Positions 46,141-56,525 are shown, counted from the stretch's first letter. The stretch: 62,327 nt of DNA from Rhodoferax sp. (GCF_028715765.1 NZ_JAQURE010000016.1:1-62327); one strand, 5' to 3'. Numbers and translations are program-made. Notes: generated by a model from the sequence alone, not told the origin.

Positions 46141-47390
46141 CGGTCAACTTCCCCAAACACAATGTCCATGGTGCCAATGATCGCAACTGCATCAGCGATC
46201 ATGTGCCCGCGTCCCATTTCATCTAGTGCAGCTAAATGAACGAATGCAGGCGGTCTGATTTTGAGGCGGTAAGGTTTGTTGGCACCATCACTGATCAAGT
46301 AAATACCAAATTCACCTTTAGGATGTTCGATACCCACATAGGCTTCACCTTCTGGGACAGGGAAACCTTCGGTGAACAACTTGAAGTGGTGGATCAGGTC
46401 TTCCATGTTGGTTTTCATGGATTCACGATCTGGCGGCGCAATTTTGTGGTTGTCCGTAATCACTGGCCCCGGATTCACTTTAAGCCAATCCACGCATTGT
46501 TTGATGATGCGGTTGGATTGCTTCATCTCTTCCATGCGAACGAGATACCGATCATAGGTATCCCCGGTCTTACCCACTGGAATATCAAAATCAAGCCGGT
46601 CGTAAACCTCGTAGGGTTGCTTTTTACGCAAATCCCAAGCGATGCCTGAACCGCGCAACATGGGCCCGGTAAAACCAAGATTCAACGCCCGCTCAGGTGT
46701 TACCACACCAATGCCCACGGTTCGCTGCTTCCAGATGCGGTTGTCGGTCAACAACGTATGGTATTCAGCCAAATAAGTTGGAAAACGTTGCGTGAAATCA
46801 TCCAGGAAATCCAGCAAACTTCCTTCGCGGTTGCGATTTAAAGCTGCAGTTGATTTGGCACTGCGAATTTTGTTGGCTTGGTGTTTAGGCATTGTGTCAG
46901 GCAAATCCCTGTACACACCACCGGGACGAAAGTAAGCAGCATGCATACGCGCACCACTCACGGCCTCATACGCATCTAACAGGTCTTCACGCTCACGAAA
47001 TGCAAACAGCATCACGGTCATTGCACCGCAGTCAATGGCGTGAGCGCCAACCCACAACAAATGATTGAGCAAGCGTGTGATTTCAGCAAACATCACCCGG
47101 ATGTACTGGGCTCGCAAGGGCACTTCAAGCCCAAGCATTTTCTCCAGAGCCATGCAATAGGCTTGCTCATTGCACATCATGGACATGTAATCCAGCCGAT
47201 CCATGTACGGAAGTGCCTGAATATACGTTTTGTTTTCAGCCAACTTTTCAGTGGCACGGTGCAACAAACCAATATGCGGGTCGGCGCGCTGGATCACCTC
47301 ACCATCGAGCTCCAACACAAGGCGCAACACGCCGTGAGCGGCAGGGTGCTGCGGTCCGAAATTCAGGGTGTAATTCTTGATATCAGCCAT
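46137..47390 (-). CDS. nuoD: NADH-quinone oxidoreductase subunit D
   Basis: The 417-residue 49-kDa-type subunit forms the quinone pocket with Nuo[21 protein letters not shown] carries the conserved histidine at the quinone site, and the C-terminus [12 protein letters not shown] is typical. I take the ATG before [10 protein letters not shown] at 47390; the frame stays open 25 codons further up but without conserved sequence. It lies 10 bp after nuoC. Confidence 0.97.
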   Translation of the reverse strand: MADIKNYTLNFGPQHPAAHGVLRLVLELDGEVIQRADPHIGLLHRATEKLAENKTYIQALPYMDRLDYMSMMCNEQAYCMALEKMLGLEVPLRAQYIRVMFAEITRLLNHLLWVGAHAIDCGAMTVMLFAFREREDLLDAYEAVSGARMHAAYFRPGGVYRDLPDTMPKHQANKIRSAKSTAALNRNREGSLLDFLDDFTQRFPTYLAEYHTLLTDNRIWKQRTVGIGVVTPERALNLGFTGPMLRGSGIAWDLRKKQPYEVYDRLDFDIPVGKTGDTYDRYLVRMEEMKQSNRIIKQCVDWLKVNPGPVITDNHKIAPPDRESMKTNMEDLIHHFKLFTEGFPVPEGEAYVGIEHPKGEFGIYLISDGANKPYRLKIRPPAFVHLAALDEMGRGHMIADAVAIIGTMDIVFGEVDR

Positions 47391-47400
47391 GTTTGAACTG

Positions 47401-48012
47401 CTAGTTAGCAAGGCCTCCGTAGTTTTCTTCACGGATGATGCGGGGTGTGATTTCTCGCGGAACAATCGTCACGGGCTGATACACCACACGCTTTTGCTCT
47501 GCGTCATAACGCATTTCGACATGACCGCTGATTGGGAAATCCTTGCGAAAAGGATGACCGATAAAACCATAGTCCGTCAAAATTCGACGCAAGTCGTTGT
47601 GTCCTTCAAACACAATGCCAAACAAGTCAAAAGCCTCGCGCTCAAACCAGTTGGAACTACTCCACAAATCACACACTGAAGGCATCACCGGAGCTAGATC
47701 GTCAGGCACAAACGCTTTCAGGCGCACACGTTGATTCAGACTCACAGACAACAAATGCAGAACCACACAGTAGCGCAAACCTGTCTGTGGTTGATTTTTG
47801 TAGGTAGAGTAATCCACCCCACACAAGTCAATCAATTGCTCAAAGCAGCAAGTCGAATCATCACGCAAAATTTTGGCAGCCTGGTAATAGTTGGCCGCAT
47901 CAACCACCACGGTCAACTCATCCAAGGCCAGTACGCAGCTCTGAACCAACCCCTGCAGGGCTGTCTCAACATTGGCTTTGAGAGTAAGTGAATTAACAGC
48001 ATAAGAAGTCAT
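47401..48012 (-). CDS. nuoC: NADH-quinone oxidoreductase subunit C
   Basis: The 203-residue 30-kDa-type subunit structures the peripheral arm. The signature [22 protein letters not shown] region (about residues 130-150) and GHPFRKDFP are present. The ATG at 48012 has AAAGG 7 nt upstream and is preferred over a TTG two codons earlier. It is 10 bp after nuoB. Confidence 0.96.
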   Translation of the reverse strand: MTSYAVNSLTLKANVETALQGLVQSCVLALDELTVVVDAANYYQAAKILRDDSTCCFEQLIDLCGVDYSTYKNQPQTGLRYCVVLHLLSVSLNQRVRLKAFVPDDLAPVMPSVCDLWSSSNWFEREAFDLFGIVFEGHNDLRRILTDYGFIGHPFRKDFPISGHVEMRYDAEQKRVVYQPVTIVPREITPRIIREENYGGLAN

Positions 48013-48022
48013 CGTCAAGCCT

Positions 48023-48502
48023 TTACGTCCGTGCGATCGTTTGTGTGCGACGAATTTTTCGCTGCAATTGCAAAATTCCGTAGATCAACGCTTCCGCCGT
48101 AGGTGGACAACCTGGCACATACACATCCACCGGCACAATGCGGTCACATCCCCTGACCACCGAATAGCTGTAGTGGTAATAGCCCCCACCATTGGCACAA
48201 GAACCCATGCTGATGACCCAGCGTGGCTCAGCCATCTGGTCGTACACCTTGCGAAATGCGGGTGCCATTTTGTTGGTCAAGGTGCCCGCCACAATGATCA
48301 GGTCAGACTGACGTGGACTCGGACGAAACACCTCAGCACCAAAGCGACTGATGTCATAACGCGCTGCTGCAGCGTGCATCATTTCCACCGCGCAACATGC
48401 CAAACCAAACGTCATAGGCCAGACTGAGCCCGTCTTGGCCCAGTTCACCACTGCGTCATAACTTGTGGTGACAAACCCTTCTTTGAAAACACCTTCAATC
48501 AT
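48023..48502 (-). CDS. nuoB: NADH-quinone oxidoreductase subunit B
   Basis: The 159-residue subunit carries the terminal N2 [4Fe-4S] cluster that reduces quinone. The ligands lie in [12 protein letters not shown] (paired Cys), MGSCANGGG and [14 protein letters not shown]. The ATG before IEGVFKEGF at 48502 starts 4 bp after nuoA and gives the usual length. Longer in-frame starts fall inside nuoA. Confidence 0.97.
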   Translation of the reverse strand: MIEGVFKEGFVTTSYDAVVNWAKTGSVWPMTFGLACCAVEMMHAAAARYDISRFGAEVFRPSPRQSDLIIVAGTLTNKMAPAFRKVYDQMAEPRWVISMGSCANGGGYYHYSYSVVRGCDRIVPVDVYVPGCPPTAEALIYGILQLQRKIRRTQTIART

Positions 48503-48506
48503 CGTG

Positions 48507-48866
48507 TTACTCCCAATCCAGGGCGCCTTTGATCCACATGTAGACAAAACCAATCGTCAGAATGGTCACAATTTCCAAACCCACGAAAAAGCCAAACAAA
48601 CCCAGCTCTTTCAAAGTCATGGCCCAGGGAAACAACAGCGCGGTTTCCAGGTCAAACAAAATGAACAAAATGGCAATCAAGTAATAGCGAACGTCGAATT
48701 TCATTCGCGCATCACCAAATGCTTCAAAACCGCACTCGTAAGGGGAATTTTTTGCAGTGTCAGGACGATTGGGTCCTAAGACATAACCGATAACCTGAGG
48801 CGCAACGCCTACCGCGATACCAATCAAAATGAAAATCATGACTGGCAAATATTGATCAAGATTCAT
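48507..48866 (-). CDS. nuoA: NADH-quinone oxidoreductase subunit A
   Basis: This 119-residue, three-helix membrane subunit anchors the peripheral arm to Nuo[21 protein letters not shown] is the conserved cytosolic loop with the quinone-site cysteine. It is the first gene of the operon nuoA-N. The ATG at 48866 fits the family; a start six codons earlier is possible. tRNA-Leu(GAG) lies 59 bp upstream with a hairpin between. Confidence 0.96.
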   Translation of the reverse strand: MNLDQYLPVMIFILIGIAVGVAPQVIGYVLGPNRPDTAKNSPYECGFEAFGDARMKFDVRYYLIAILFILFDLETALLFPWAMTLKELGLFGFFVGLEIVTILTIGFVYMWIKGALDWE

Positions 48867-48888
48867 GGTGTGACTTTGATTCAATTTT

Positions 48889-48916
48889 GAACCGAAACAT
48901 TGAGGTGTTTCAGTTC
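48889..48916 (-). terminator. Hairpin between tRNA-Leu(GAG) and nuoA
   Basis: GAAC-C-GAAACA-6 nt-TGTTTC-A-GTTC forms an interrupted stem of 10 pairs in the short gap. On the minus strand it is followed by AAAATTG rather than a T-run, so it may be a tRNA processing or attenuation structure more than a full terminator. Confidence 0.45.
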
Positions 48917-48925
48917 ATATTTATT

Positions 48926-49010
48926 TGGTGCCGTCGGCGAGACTCGAACTCGCACAGCTTTCGCCACTACCACCTCAAGATAGCGTGTCTACCAATTTCA
49001 CCACGACGGC
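48926..49010 (-). tRNA. tRNA-Leu (GAG)
   Basis: The minus strand gives an 85-nt class II tRNA with acceptor GCCGTCG/CGACGGC, long variable arm, T-arm AGTTCGAGTCT, encoded CCA and anticodon GAG in TCTTGAGGT. It sits between secG and nuoA, an arrangement common in Burkholderiales. Confidence 0.93.
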
Positions 49011-49117
49011 TTATAAGGTTGATATGAACCAAACGTTTACATTTTGTGATCAACCAACCCCAACGAGTTTACCCTGAAATCCGTACATTCTCAGAGGGTG
49101 AGCGTGCTTCAAGCCAA

Positions 49118-49471
49118 TTATTTGGCAGGAATTTGCGCTGCGCCAGATGCAGCCGAAACCGGTGCAGAAGCAGCACTCGATGGCACTGTCAATGCCGCAT
49201 TTTCCAGCACACTACCCGATGACACAGCAACACGTGGCGTACCAAAATAAGCCAAAGCAAGCGTACTGGCAAAAAAGATAGACGCAAGCACCGCCGTGGT
49301 TCTAGACAAGAAATTCGCACTGCCACTGGCACCGAACAAACTTCCCGAACCACCGCTACCAAACGCAGCGCCCATGTCAGCCCCTTTTCCGTGCTGCACC
49401 AAAATCAACCCGATCATGGCAACCGCAGAAATCATTTGCACAGCCAACAAAATTGTCAACATCACATTCAT
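49118..49471 (-). CDS. secG: Preprotein translocase subunit SecG
   Basis: SecG is the small SecYEG translocon subunit that helps membrane insertion of exported proteins. The 117-residue protein has two membrane helices (about 3-25 and 53-75) joined by the conserved Gly-rich loop QHGKGADMGAAFGSGGSGSL. The Ala/Ser-rich tail after residue 80 is variable in the family. It lies 31 bp after tpiA, a classic gene pair. Confidence 0.95.
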   Translation of the reverse strand: MNVMLTILLAVQMISAVAMIGLILVQHGKGADMGAAFGSGGSGSLFGASGSANFLSRTTAVLASIFFASTLALAYFGTPRVAVSSGSVLENAALTVPSSAASAPVSAASGAAQIPAK

Positions 49472-49502
49472 AAACTACTCCAAAAAAATATCGCTGTTCA
49501 CA

Positions 49503-50252
49503 TCAGCATGAAACTGCTGCAGCAATGATGGTTAAAAAATCTTGTGCTTTAAGCGCTGCACCACCAATCAAACCACCGTCAATATCGGGCTGCGCCAACA
49601 ACTCAGACGCATTGACAGCATTCATGCTGCCGCCGTAAAGCAATTTAATTCTGTCTGCATGGGGTGTTGCAGCCTTCAATTGCGCGCGCAATACGGCATG
49701 AACATGCTGAGCTTGCTCTGCAGTGGCAGACAGACCCGTACCAATCGCCCAGACTGGCTCATAAGCGACAACGACTTCACTGATGCAATGACCATTGGCA
49801 TGAATCACTGCTGCCAATTGACGTTTGACCACTTCTTCGGTCTTGCCGGCTTCACGCTCAAACAGCGATTCACCCACACAAACAATAGGCGTCATACCGC
49901 AGCCCAGTGCTTTTTGAGCCTTCAAAGCCACAGTTTCATCGGATTCACCGTGGTATTGACGCCGCTCTGAGTGCCCCACAATCACATAGCGCAAACCAAA
50001 TTCTTTCAGCATGGCAGGTGCAATCTCACCGGTGTAGGCACCAGCGTCATGGCAAGAAATATCTTGTGCACCCAAGGCAATTGCACTATCTGTGAGCAAA
50101 CCTTGACACTGCGCAAGGTAGACAGACGGCACGCACACTGCCACATCACATGTCGGTTCACCCAAACCAGACAGCAGCTGACTGATCAGTCGTTCGTTGG
50201 CTGCCAAACTGCCGTTCATCTTCCAGTTGCCAGCAATCAATTTTTTCTTCAT
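49503..50252 (-). CDS. tpiA: Triosephosphate isomerase
   Basis: The 249-residue glycolytic enzyme interconverts dihydroxyacetone phosphate and glyceraldehyde 3-phosphate. The catalytic residues are Lys11 (GNWKMNG), His94 (IVGHSERR) and Glu165 ([11 protein letters not shown]). The ATG at 50252 starts the usual N-terminus and overlaps the stop of the quinone oxidoreductase gene by 4 bp, so the two are cotranslated. Length is normal. Confidence 0.97.
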   Translation of the reverse strand: MKKKLIAGNWKMNGSLAANERLISQLLSGLGEPTCDVAVCVPSVYLAQCQGLLTDSAIALGAQDISCHDAGAYTGEIAPAMLKEFGLRYVIVGHSERRQYHGESDETVALKAQKALGCGMTPIVCVGESLFEREAGKTEEVVKRQLAAVIHANGHCISEVVVAYEPVWAIGTGLSATAEQAQHVHAVLRAQLKAATPHADRIKLLYGGSMNAVNASELLAQPDIDGGLIGGAALKAQDFLTIIAAAVSC

Positions 50253-51244
50253 GAGTTTTCCCAATTCAAAACAATTTTCCCAATGTGCGTGTTCGACTCC
50301 ATCAAGGCATGGGCTTGTGCAGCGTCGCCAGCATCAAAAACACGGTGAATCACAGGCTTAATCTGGCCAGAAATTAAAAGTGGCCACACTTGCTTGACAC
50401 AGGCCTGTGCAATGGCCGCTTTAAAAGCCACCGAACGCACGCGAAGTGTGGAACCGGTAAGGGTCAAACGCCGACGTAAAAGCACACCGGCATCGAATTC
50501 ACCCTTCACGCCGCCTTGCACCGCAATGATGACCAGCCGACCGTCCTCTCTCAGACTCAGCACTTCCTTGGCAATGTAACCACCAGCCACCATGTCCAAA
50601 ATCACATCAACCCCTTGACCCTGGGTCAAACGAGCCACTTCACTCTGAAAATCGTGGGTTTTGTAGTTGATGGCCGCATCTGCACCCAGCGCCACACATG
50701 CCGCACACTTTTCATCGCTGCCAGCGGTTGCCAGCACGCTTGCACCCAAAGCTTTGGCCAGTTGAATGGCCATCACCCCAATGCCGCTGGTGCCACCTTG
50801 AATCAGCACGGACTCCCCGGCCACAAGACGCCCGCGATCAACCAAATTGCTCCAGACCGTGAACAATGTCTCTGGCAAACTGGCTGCTTGAATATCGGTT
50901 AACCCAGCAGGCACAGGCAAACACTGCGCCACGGGTGCCACACACCATTGTGCGTAGCCACCGCCAGACACCAGTGCACACACCCTGTCACCCACTTGAA
51001 ACCCTGCTTGCGACAAGGCCTGGAAATCGCCACTTTCAATCACGCCGGCAACTTCCAACCCCAAAATATCTGAAGCACCCGCTGGTGCCGGGTACAGACC
51101 CTTACGTTGCAGCACATCGGGTCGATTCACGCCACTGGCACTGACCTTGATCAGCACCTCACCCACGCCCGCCACGGGCACAGGGCGTTGAGCCAGGCGC
51201 ATCATCTCTGGCGCACCAGCTTGGGTGACTTCAATAAATTTCAT
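50249..51244 (-). CDS. NAD(P)H quinone oxidoreductase, zeta-crystallin (PIG3) type
   Basis: The 331-residue medium-chain dehydrogenase lacks the zinc ligands of alcohol dehydrogenases. It has the NADPH motif [18 protein letters not shown] and the N-terminal [19 protein letters not shown] typical of the TP53I3/PIG3-like group, which reduces quinones. It lies between pnp (70 bp upstream, with a strong palindrome) and tpiA (4-bp overlap). Confidence 0.92.
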   Translation of the reverse strand: MKFIEVTQAGAPEMMRLAQRPVPVAGVGEVLIKVSASGVNRPDVLQRKGLYPAPAGASDILGLEVAGVIESGDFQALSQAGFQVGDRVCALVSGGGYAQWCVAPVAQCLPVPAGLTDIQAASLPETLFTVWSNLVDRGRLVAGESVLIQGGTSGIGVMAIQLAKALGASVLATAGSDEKCAACVALGADAAINYKTHDFQSEVARLTQGQGVDVILDMVAGGYIAKEVLSLREDGRLVIIAVQGGVKGEFDAGVLLRRRLTLTGSTLRVRSVAFKAAIAQACVKQVWPLLISGQIKPVIHRVFDAGDAAQAHALMESNTHIGKIVLNWENS

Positions 51245-51245
51245 T

Positions 51246-51295
51246 GAAATAGTGCTCTATAGCTTATAGATAAAGCGTAACTAGCTATTAAATTA
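51246..51295 (-). repeat. 48-bp dispersed repeat, copy G
   Basis: On the minus strand TTTAATAGCTAGTTACGC and AAGCTATAGAGCAC match the family. It lies between pnp and the oxidoreductase and overlaps a long palindrome (51277-51307). Confidence 0.55.
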
Positions 51296-51307
51296 ATAGC
51301 TAGTTAC
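51277..51307. terminator. 31-bp perfect palindrome just after pnp
   Basis: Arms GTAACTAGCTATTAA and TTAATAGCTAGTTAC flank a single A, starting 7 nt past the pnp stop codon on the minus strand. As RNA it forms a 12-15 bp AU-rich hairpin without a T-run, so it is more likely a 3'-end or processing structure than a classic terminator. Confidence 0.5.
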
Positions 51308-51314
51308 AAGTACA

Positions 51315-53429
51315 TTAAGCCCGATTTTCTTGTGCTGGACGCTCCAACAACGCTTTCATGGACAACTTGACGCGACCTTTTTCATCGGTTTCCATGACCT
51401 TGACCTTGACGATCTGGCCTTCTTTCAGGTAATCGGTGACTTTTTCCACGCGCTCGTGGGCGATTTGGCTGATGTGCAGCAAACCGTCTTTGCCAGGCAG
51501 CAGGTTGATCAGGGCGCCAAAGTCCAAAATCTTCACCACCGGACCTTCGTAGACCTTGCCAATTTCAACCTCAGCGGTAATCTGCTCAATGCGGCGTTTG
51601 GCTTCTTCGGCCTTGGCCGGATCAGCCGACGCAATGGTGATGGTGCCGTCTTCGTCAATGTTGATTTGGGTACCAGTTTCTTCGGTCAACGCACGAATCA
51701 CTGCGCCACCCTTGCCAATCACATCGCGAATTTTCTCGGGATTGATCTTCATGGTGAACAGGCGCGGTGCAAAGGTGGACACCTCGGTTTTGGCAGTGCC
51801 CATGGCTTCCACCATCTTGCCCAGAATGTGCATGCGAGCTTCCTTGGCTTGAGCCAGCGCCACTTGCATGATCTCTTTGGTGATGCCCTGGATTTTGATG
51901 TCCATTTGCAAAGCGGTGATGCCGTTGGTGGTACCGGCCACCTTGAAGTCCATGTCACCCAGGTGGTCTTCGTCACCCAAAATGTCAGTCAACACCGCAA
52001 AGCGGTTGTCTTCCTTGATCAGACCCATGGCAATACCAGCCACATGTGCTTTCAACGGCACGCCAGCATCCATCAGGCTCAGGCAACCACCGCACACCGA
52101 TGCCATGGACGACGAGCCATTGGATTCGGTGACTTCAGACACCACACGCATGGTGTAGGGAAAATCTTCCTTGTTGGGCAGTACCGCAACGAGGGCGCGC
52201 TTGGCCAGGCGGCCATGACCGATTTCACGACGTTTCGGTGTGCCCACACGACCGGTTTCACCGGTGGCAAAGGGAGGCATGTTGTAGTGCAGCATGAAAC
52301 GGTCTTCGTAGTCACCGCTCAGGGCATCAATGCGTTGCGCATCGCGCTCTGTACCCAAGGTGGTCACCACCAAAGCCTGGGTTTCACCACGGGTAAACAA
52401 AGCGGAGCCATGGGTGCGAGGCAACACGCTGTTGCGGATTTCGATCGGGCGTACAGTGCGTGTGTCGCGGCCGTCAATGCGCGGTTCACCTGCCAGAATC
52501 TGACCACGCACCAGACGTGCTTCAATGTCAAACAGCAGGCCTTCCACCTTGACCGAATCAAACGCAACGCCCTGCTCTTTCAAGCCAGCCATGACATCGG
52601 CATAAGCGCTGCGGCAGGCTTGGGTGCGGGCTTGTTTGTTGCGGATTTGGTAGGCCGCAGTCAACTTGTCGTTGGCCAATGCGTCCACTTGCCCAATCAG
52701 CACCTCATCACGCGCTGGCGCTTGCCAGTTCCAGGCGGGCTTGCCAGCATCGCGCACCAAGTCATGGATGGCGTTGATGGCGATGGCACCTTGCGCATGG
52801 CCAAACACCACCGCACCCAGCATGATTTCTTCAGACAGTTGGTCGGCTTCCGATTCCACCATCAACACAGCGGCTTCAGTGCCCGCCACCACCAAATCCA
52901 TCTGGCTGGATTTGCGTTGGGTTTGACCGGGGTTGAGCACGTATTCACCGTTGATGTAACCCACGCGAGCCGCACCGATGGGGCCGCTGAACGGAACACC
53001 GCTGACCGACAACGCGGCGCTGACGGCAATCATGGCAGCGATGTCGGCATCGACTTCAGGATTGAGCGACAAGGTGTGCACCACCACATGCACTTCATTG
53101 AAAAAGCCTTCAGGAAACAGCGGACGAATCGGACGGTCAATCAGGCGACTGGTGAGCGTTTCAAACTCGCTGGGACGGCCTTCGCGCTTGAAGAAACTGC
53201 CGGGAATCTTGCCTGCAGCGTAAGATTTTTCAAGGTAATCCACCGTCAAAGGAAAGAAATCTTGCCCTGCTTTGCCTTCGGTCTTGGCCACCACGGTGGC
53301 CAGCACCACCGTGCCATCCATGTCCAGCTTGACCGCGCCACTGGATTGACGCGCGATTTCGCCGGTTTCCATGGTGACGGTGTTTGAACCCCATTGGAAG
53401 GTTTTGCTAACTTTATTGAACATTGACAT
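51315..53429 (-). CDS. pnp: Polyribonucleotide nucleotidyltransferase (PNPase)
   Basis: PNPase degrades RNA 3' to 5' using phosphate, in the degradosome or alone. The 704-residue protein has two RNase PH domains (the second with [20 protein letters not shown]), an all-helical linker, then a KH domain ([19 protein letters not shown]) and an S1 domain ([20 protein letters not shown]). AGGAG lies 8 nt before the ATG at 53429; longer in-frame starts are not conserved. It follows rpsO, the classic order, and its leader can form hairpins (53506-53550). Confidence 0.98.
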   Translation of the reverse strand: MSMFNKVSKTFQWGSNTVTMETGEIARQSSGAVKLDMDGTVVLATVVAKTEGKAGQDFFPLTVDYLEKSYAAGKIPGSFFKREGRPSEFETLTSRLIDRPIRPLFPEGFFNEVHVVVHTLSLNPEVDADIAAMIAVSAALSVSGVPFSGPIGAARVGYINGEYVLNPGQTQRKSSQMDLVVAGTEAAVLMVESEADQLSEEIMLGAVVFGHAQGAIAINAIHDLVRDAGKPAWNWQAPARDEVLIGQVDALANDKLTAAYQIRNKQARTQACRSAYADVMAGLKEQGVAFDSVKVEGLLFDIEARLVRGQILAGEPRIDGRDTRTVRPIEIRNSVLPRTHGSALFTRGETQALVVTTLGTERDAQRIDALSGDYEDRFMLHYNMPPFATGETGRVGTPKRREIGHGRLAKRALVAVLPNKEDFPYTMRVVSEVTESNGSSSMASVCGGCLSLMDAGVPLKAHVAGIAMGLIKEDNRFAVLTDILGDEDHLGDMDFKVAGTTNGITALQMDIKIQGITKEIMQVALAQAKEARMHILGKMVEAMGTAKTEVSTFAPRLFTMKINPEKIRDVIGKGGAVIRALTEETGTQINIDEDGTITIASADPAKAEEAKRRIEQITAEVEIGKVYEGPVVKILDFGALINLLPGKDGLLHISQIAHERVEKVTDYLKEGQIVKVKVMETDEKGRVKLSMKALLERPAQENRA

Positions 53430-53505
53430 GTGTAAATCTCCTGTGAATTTGGGGGATGCAGGCCACCCCACCCGAGCCCGGAAGCCGCAACACAGAACAC
53501 GATGC

Positions 53506-53550
53506 CATTCCAAAGCCCGCCTGCAGCAGGACGCGCAAGACTTTGGAATG
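53506..53550 (-). promoter_or_regulatory. Long stem-loop in the pnp leader
   Basis: CATTCCAAAG (53506-53515) pairs with CTTTGGAATG (53541-53550), and an inner stem CCTGC-A-GCAGG (53519-53529) lies between. It is 77-121 nt upstream of the pnp start. In E. coli the pnp leader hairpin is cut by RNase III and used by PNPase for autoregulation; a similar role here is inference. Confidence 0.55.
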
Positions 53551-53601
53551 ACACAGCTTCGCTTGTGTTTATTGCCGCTTTCGACGTAAAAAGAAGTAAA
53601 A

Positions 53602-53633
53602 AACGCCTGAGCTAGTGACCTAACTCAGGCGTT
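53602..53633 (-). terminator. Terminator after rpsO
   Basis: AACGCCTGAG pairs with CTCAGGCGTT around a 12-nt loop, and the minus strand continues as TTTTTAC. It lies 21 bp past the rpsO stop and probably reduces read-through into pnp. Confidence 0.75.
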
Positions 53634-53653
53634 CGTCATATTTTTAAAACCAA

Positions 53654-53920
53654 TTACTTACGCAGACCCAGTTTGGCAATCAGTGCCAGATAACGGTCAG
53701 CGTCTTTGCTCTTGAGGTAATCCAGCAGCTTGCGGCGGCGGCTCACCATCCGCAGCAAACCGCGGCGACCATGGTGGTCTTTGGCGTGGGTTTTGAAGTG
53801 AGGCATCAACTCATTGATGCGGGCGGTCAGCAGCGCCACTTGAACTTCAGGGCTACCGGTGTCACCGGCGGAACGTGCGTTGTCTTTGACAACTGCGGCT
53901 TTGATACTGGATGCAATCAT
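53654..53920 (-). CDS. rpsO: 30S ribosomal protein S15
   Basis: The 88-residue protein binds 16S rRNA early in 30S assembly. It contains [20 protein letters not shown] and the signature [20 protein letters not shown]. The ATG before [10 protein letters not shown] at 53920 gives the exact family length; an upstream in-frame start is not supported. It sits upstream of pnp, as in most proteobacteria. Confidence 0.98.
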   Translation of the reverse strand: MIASSIKAAVVKDNARSAGDTGSPEVQVALLTARINELMPHFKTHAKDHHGRRGLLRMVSRRRKLLDYLKSKDADRYLALIAKLGLRK

Positions 53921-54040
53921 GAGATTTCCTGTTTGAATTGAACTTGCGTCAGGCACTGGAACTGCCCCTGACGTGCTTTTCTACCTGTTGTAGAGCCAGT
54001 GATTATAGCCAGAGGCCTCCACCCGCCTGACTACCTCGTG

Positions 54041-55336
54041 TCAAGGCCGCTGCATCTGGCAGCTGCTGGGCTGTTCAGCCTGAGCCGCGGCCATGGTTTT
54101 AACCACCCTAAAGCCATAACCAGACCCCTCCACATCAAACTTCACACCAGGTGCGCCCAGCTTGTCCATCACCCCCACCACCAGCGGTTGCTGAAACTGG
54201 TGATCTTGCGCGCGCATGCTGCCAGTTTGTGAGCTAAAAGTGAGGCTAACCCTTTCCAGCATTGCAGCAACAGCTATTGAATTTACAGTACCCGCTTGGT
54301 CAATGGCCTGTGCCAGTGCCCGCACCATCAGCTGCATGCGCATGTGCACATAGTCGTCAGCGGGGTTGGGAAAACGCGCCCTGAAGGATTTGTAAAACGC
54401 TTCACTCTGGGTGTTTTTAACATTGGGCAGCCAGTCGGCCACCGCCAGCACTTTGCCAATACCGGCGTCGCCGATGGCTGCGGGCGCACCCAGCGCATTG
54501 CCATAAAAAGTGTAAAACTTGCCCTCAAAACCCACATCTTTCGCCGCCTTGATCAACAACGCCAAGTCGTTGCCAAAATTACCGGTGATGACCGCTTGCG
54601 CCCCGCTGGACTTGATTTTGCTGGCATAGGGCAGGAAATCTTTGACGCGTCCAATCGGGTGCAACTCTTCACCCACCAGCGCCACATCGGGTCGCAGCTC
54701 GGCCAATTGGCGCTTGGCTTCGCGCGCCACGGCGTGACCAAAACTGTAATCTTGTCCAATCAGGTACACGCTTTTCAGTGCCGTGTCGGCCTTCAACACC
54801 GACATCAAAGCCGTCATGCGCATGTTGGCATGGGCATCAAACCTGAAATGCCAATAGCTGCACTTCTCATTGGTCAGACTCGGATCAACCGCCGCATAGT
54901 TCAAAAACAGCACGCGTTTGTCTGGCTCGCGTGCGTTGTGCTTGTTGATGGCGTCAATCAAAGCCGCAGCCACGGCAGACGAATTGCCCTGCAAAATAAA
55001 CCGCGCTCCGTCATCAATGGCCGCCTTCAGCACCGACAAAGCCTCTTCGGTTTGCCCTTTGCTGTCGTAGCGTGTGAGCAGCAACAGGTGTTTCGCTGTG
55101 GTGCTGCCCGATGCAGTCTTCAAGCTCACACCGCCTGCGGCATTGACCTGCTCCACCGCCCATAGCAGGTTGCGAAAAACAGCCTCTCCCGTGTTGCCAA
55201 AAGGCCCACTCAAGCCCTCAATCATCGCCAGCTTGATGGGCTCTGCTGCCACCTGAACCGCCTGAGCCCATGGTGACAACGCCAGCACCCAAGTCAAAAA
55301 CATGAGCTTTAAAGCTTTTTCAAACATATTCAACAT
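54041..55336 (-). CDS. Branched-chain amino acid type ABC transporter substrate-binding protein
   Basis: The 431-residue periplasmic protein resembles LivK-type type-1 binding proteins. A signal peptide lies at about residues 1-25 (cleavage after WAQA), followed by LAMIEGLSGPFGNTGEAVFR and LIGQDYSFGHAVAREAKRQL. I take the ATG at 55336; a second one three codons later also gives a signal peptide. No permease or ATPase genes are adjacent, so it is a stand-alone binding protein here. Residues about 349-366 (NSIAVAAMLERVSLTF) are encoded by a copy of the 48-bp repeat. Confidence 0.85.
   Translation of the reverse strand: MLNMFEKALKLMFLTWVLALSPWAQAVQVAAEPIKLAMIEGLSGPFGNTGEAVFRNLLWAVEQVNAAGGVSLKTASGSTTAKHLLLLTRYDSKGQTEEALSVLKAAIDDGARFILQGNSSAVAAALIDAINKHNAREPDKRVLFLNYAAVDPSLTNEKCSYWHFRFDAHANMRMTALMSVLKADTALKSVYLIGQDYSFGHAVAREAKRQLAELRPDVALVGEELHPIGRVKDFLPYASKIKSSGAQAVITGNFGNDLALLIKAAKDVGFEGKFYTFYGNALGAPAAIGDAGIGKVLAVADWLPNVKNTQSEAFYKSFRARFPNPADDYVHMRMQLMVRALAQAIDQAGTVNSIAVAAMLERVSLTFSSQTGSMRAQDHQFQQPLVVGVMDKLGAPGVKFDVEGSGYGFRVVKTMAAAQAEQPSSCQMQRP
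54234..54281 (-). repeat. 48-bp dispersed repeat, copy I, inside binding-protein gene
   Basis: On the minus strand TTCAATAGCTGTTGCTGC and AAGGGTTAGCCTC match the family. The sequence is translated in frame within the C-terminal part of the binding protein. Confidence 0.45.
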
Positions 55337-55397
55337 ATCAACAACCTTTATGATTTTTTGAGCTGGCAAGTGTACAGAGGGGTATGACGTAAATTTT

Positions 55398-55445
55398 TTT
55401 GATAGCTGCTCACGCAAATATATCAATCGATAGAGCCATTTTTAG
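55398..55445 (+). repeat. 48-bp dispersed repeat, copy H
   Basis: TTTGATAGCTGCTCACGC and CGATAGAGCCATTTTTAG match the family well. It occupies the 118-bp gap between tsaD and the binding-protein gene. Confidence 0.6.
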
Positions 55446-55454
55446 CCCTATAAA

Positions 55455-56525
55455 TCAGCTCAAAATCGCATCCAGCGACCAGCGCGGTTTGACATCAAAG
55501 TTGTACTGTTTGTTTGCTGTTTGCTGGCCGGCCTGCAGCCGCATGGCGGCCGCCATGGCGATCATGGCGCCGTTGTCGGTGCACAAATGCAGCTCCGGGT
55601 AATGCACCCGCACCTGGCGCTTGGCGCATTCGGCATTGAGCTGGGTGCGCAAACTGCGGTTGGCGCCCACACCGCCGGCCACCACCAAGCGTTTCAAGCC
55701 GGTTTGCTGCAAAGCGGTCAACGACTTTTTCACCAGCACTTCCACAATGGCGGCTTGGGTAGAGGCCGCCAAATCAGCCAACACCGCCTGTGGCAGCGCT
55801 TCAACCGCGCCACCATGCGCCGCTGCGCATTTCTTGGCTTGCACCATCACCGCCGTTTTCAGCCCGGCAAACGAAAAATCCAGGTCACCGCTGTGCAACA
55901 ACGGCCGGGGTAATTTGAAAGCTGCCGGGTTGCCCAGTTCTGCCAGTTTGGACAACGCCGGCCCACCCGGATAACCCAGCCCCAACAACTTGGCCGACTT
56001 GTCAAAAGCCTCGCCCGCCGCGTCGTCAATGGTTTCCCCCAATATGTGGTACTGCCCCACCCCAGTGACCTGCATCAGCTGGCTGTGCCCACCCGACACC
56101 AGCAACGCCACAAAGGGAAATTCAGGCGGGTCAGCACTCAAAAATGGCGAGAGTAGATGCCCTTCCAGGTGGTGCACGCCCAAGACCGGCTTGTTCAGCG
56201 CTGCGCCCAGCGCGCACGCCACACCCGCACCCACCAGCAAGGCACCAGCCAAGCCCGGCCCGCGCGTGAACGCCACCACATCCACATCAGCCAGAGACTG
56301 CCCAGAAGCAGCCAGCACTTCTTGGGTCAGCGGCAGGACACGGCGAATATGGTCCCGGCTGGCCAGCTCAGGCACCACGCCACCGTAAGCTTGATGCATC
56401 TCAATTTGGCTGTAAAGCGCATGCGCCAGCAGCTCCGGCAAAGCAGCGCCGCTGACACGCACCAACGCCACCCCGGTCTCATCACACGAGGATTCGATTC
56501 CCAACACACAATAGTCTTTTGCCAT
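55455..56525 (-). CDS. tsaD: tRNA N6-adenosine threonylcarbamoyltransferase TsaD
   Basis: TsaD transfers the threonylcarbamoyl group to A37 of tRNAs that read ANN codons, together with TsaB and TsaE. The 356-residue ASKHA-fold protein has [10 protein letters not shown] at the N-terminus, [16 protein letters not shown] (metal site) and [13 protein letters not shown], and [13 protein letters not shown] near the C-terminus. The ATG before [10 protein letters not shown] at 56525 is the natural start. It is divergent from the sensory operon by 174 bp. Confidence 0.97.
   Translation of the reverse strand: MAKDYCVLGIESSCDETGVALVRVSGAALPELLAHALYSQIEMHQAYGGVVPELASRDHIRRVLPLTQEVLAASGQSLADVDVVAFTRGPGLAGALLVGAGVACALGAALNKPVLGVHHLEGHLLSPFLSADPPEFPFVALLVSGGHSQLMQVTGVGQYHILGETIDDAAGEAFDKSAKLLGLGYPGGPALSKLAELGNPAAFKLPRPLLHSGDLDFSFAGLKTAVMVQAKKCAAAHGGAVEALPQAVLADLAASTQAAIVEVLVKKSLTALQQTGLKRLVVAGGVGANRSLRTQLNAECAKRQVRVHYPELHLCTDNGAMIAMAAAMRLQAGQQTANKQYNFDVKPRWSLDAILS

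Noticed and set aside
51330..53387. A 685-codon open frame antisense to pnp
   Set aside because: It lies entirely opposite a certain pnp gene, has no recognisable domain and is His/Phe-rich in the way antisense frames of this codon usage are. The length is explained by codon bias.
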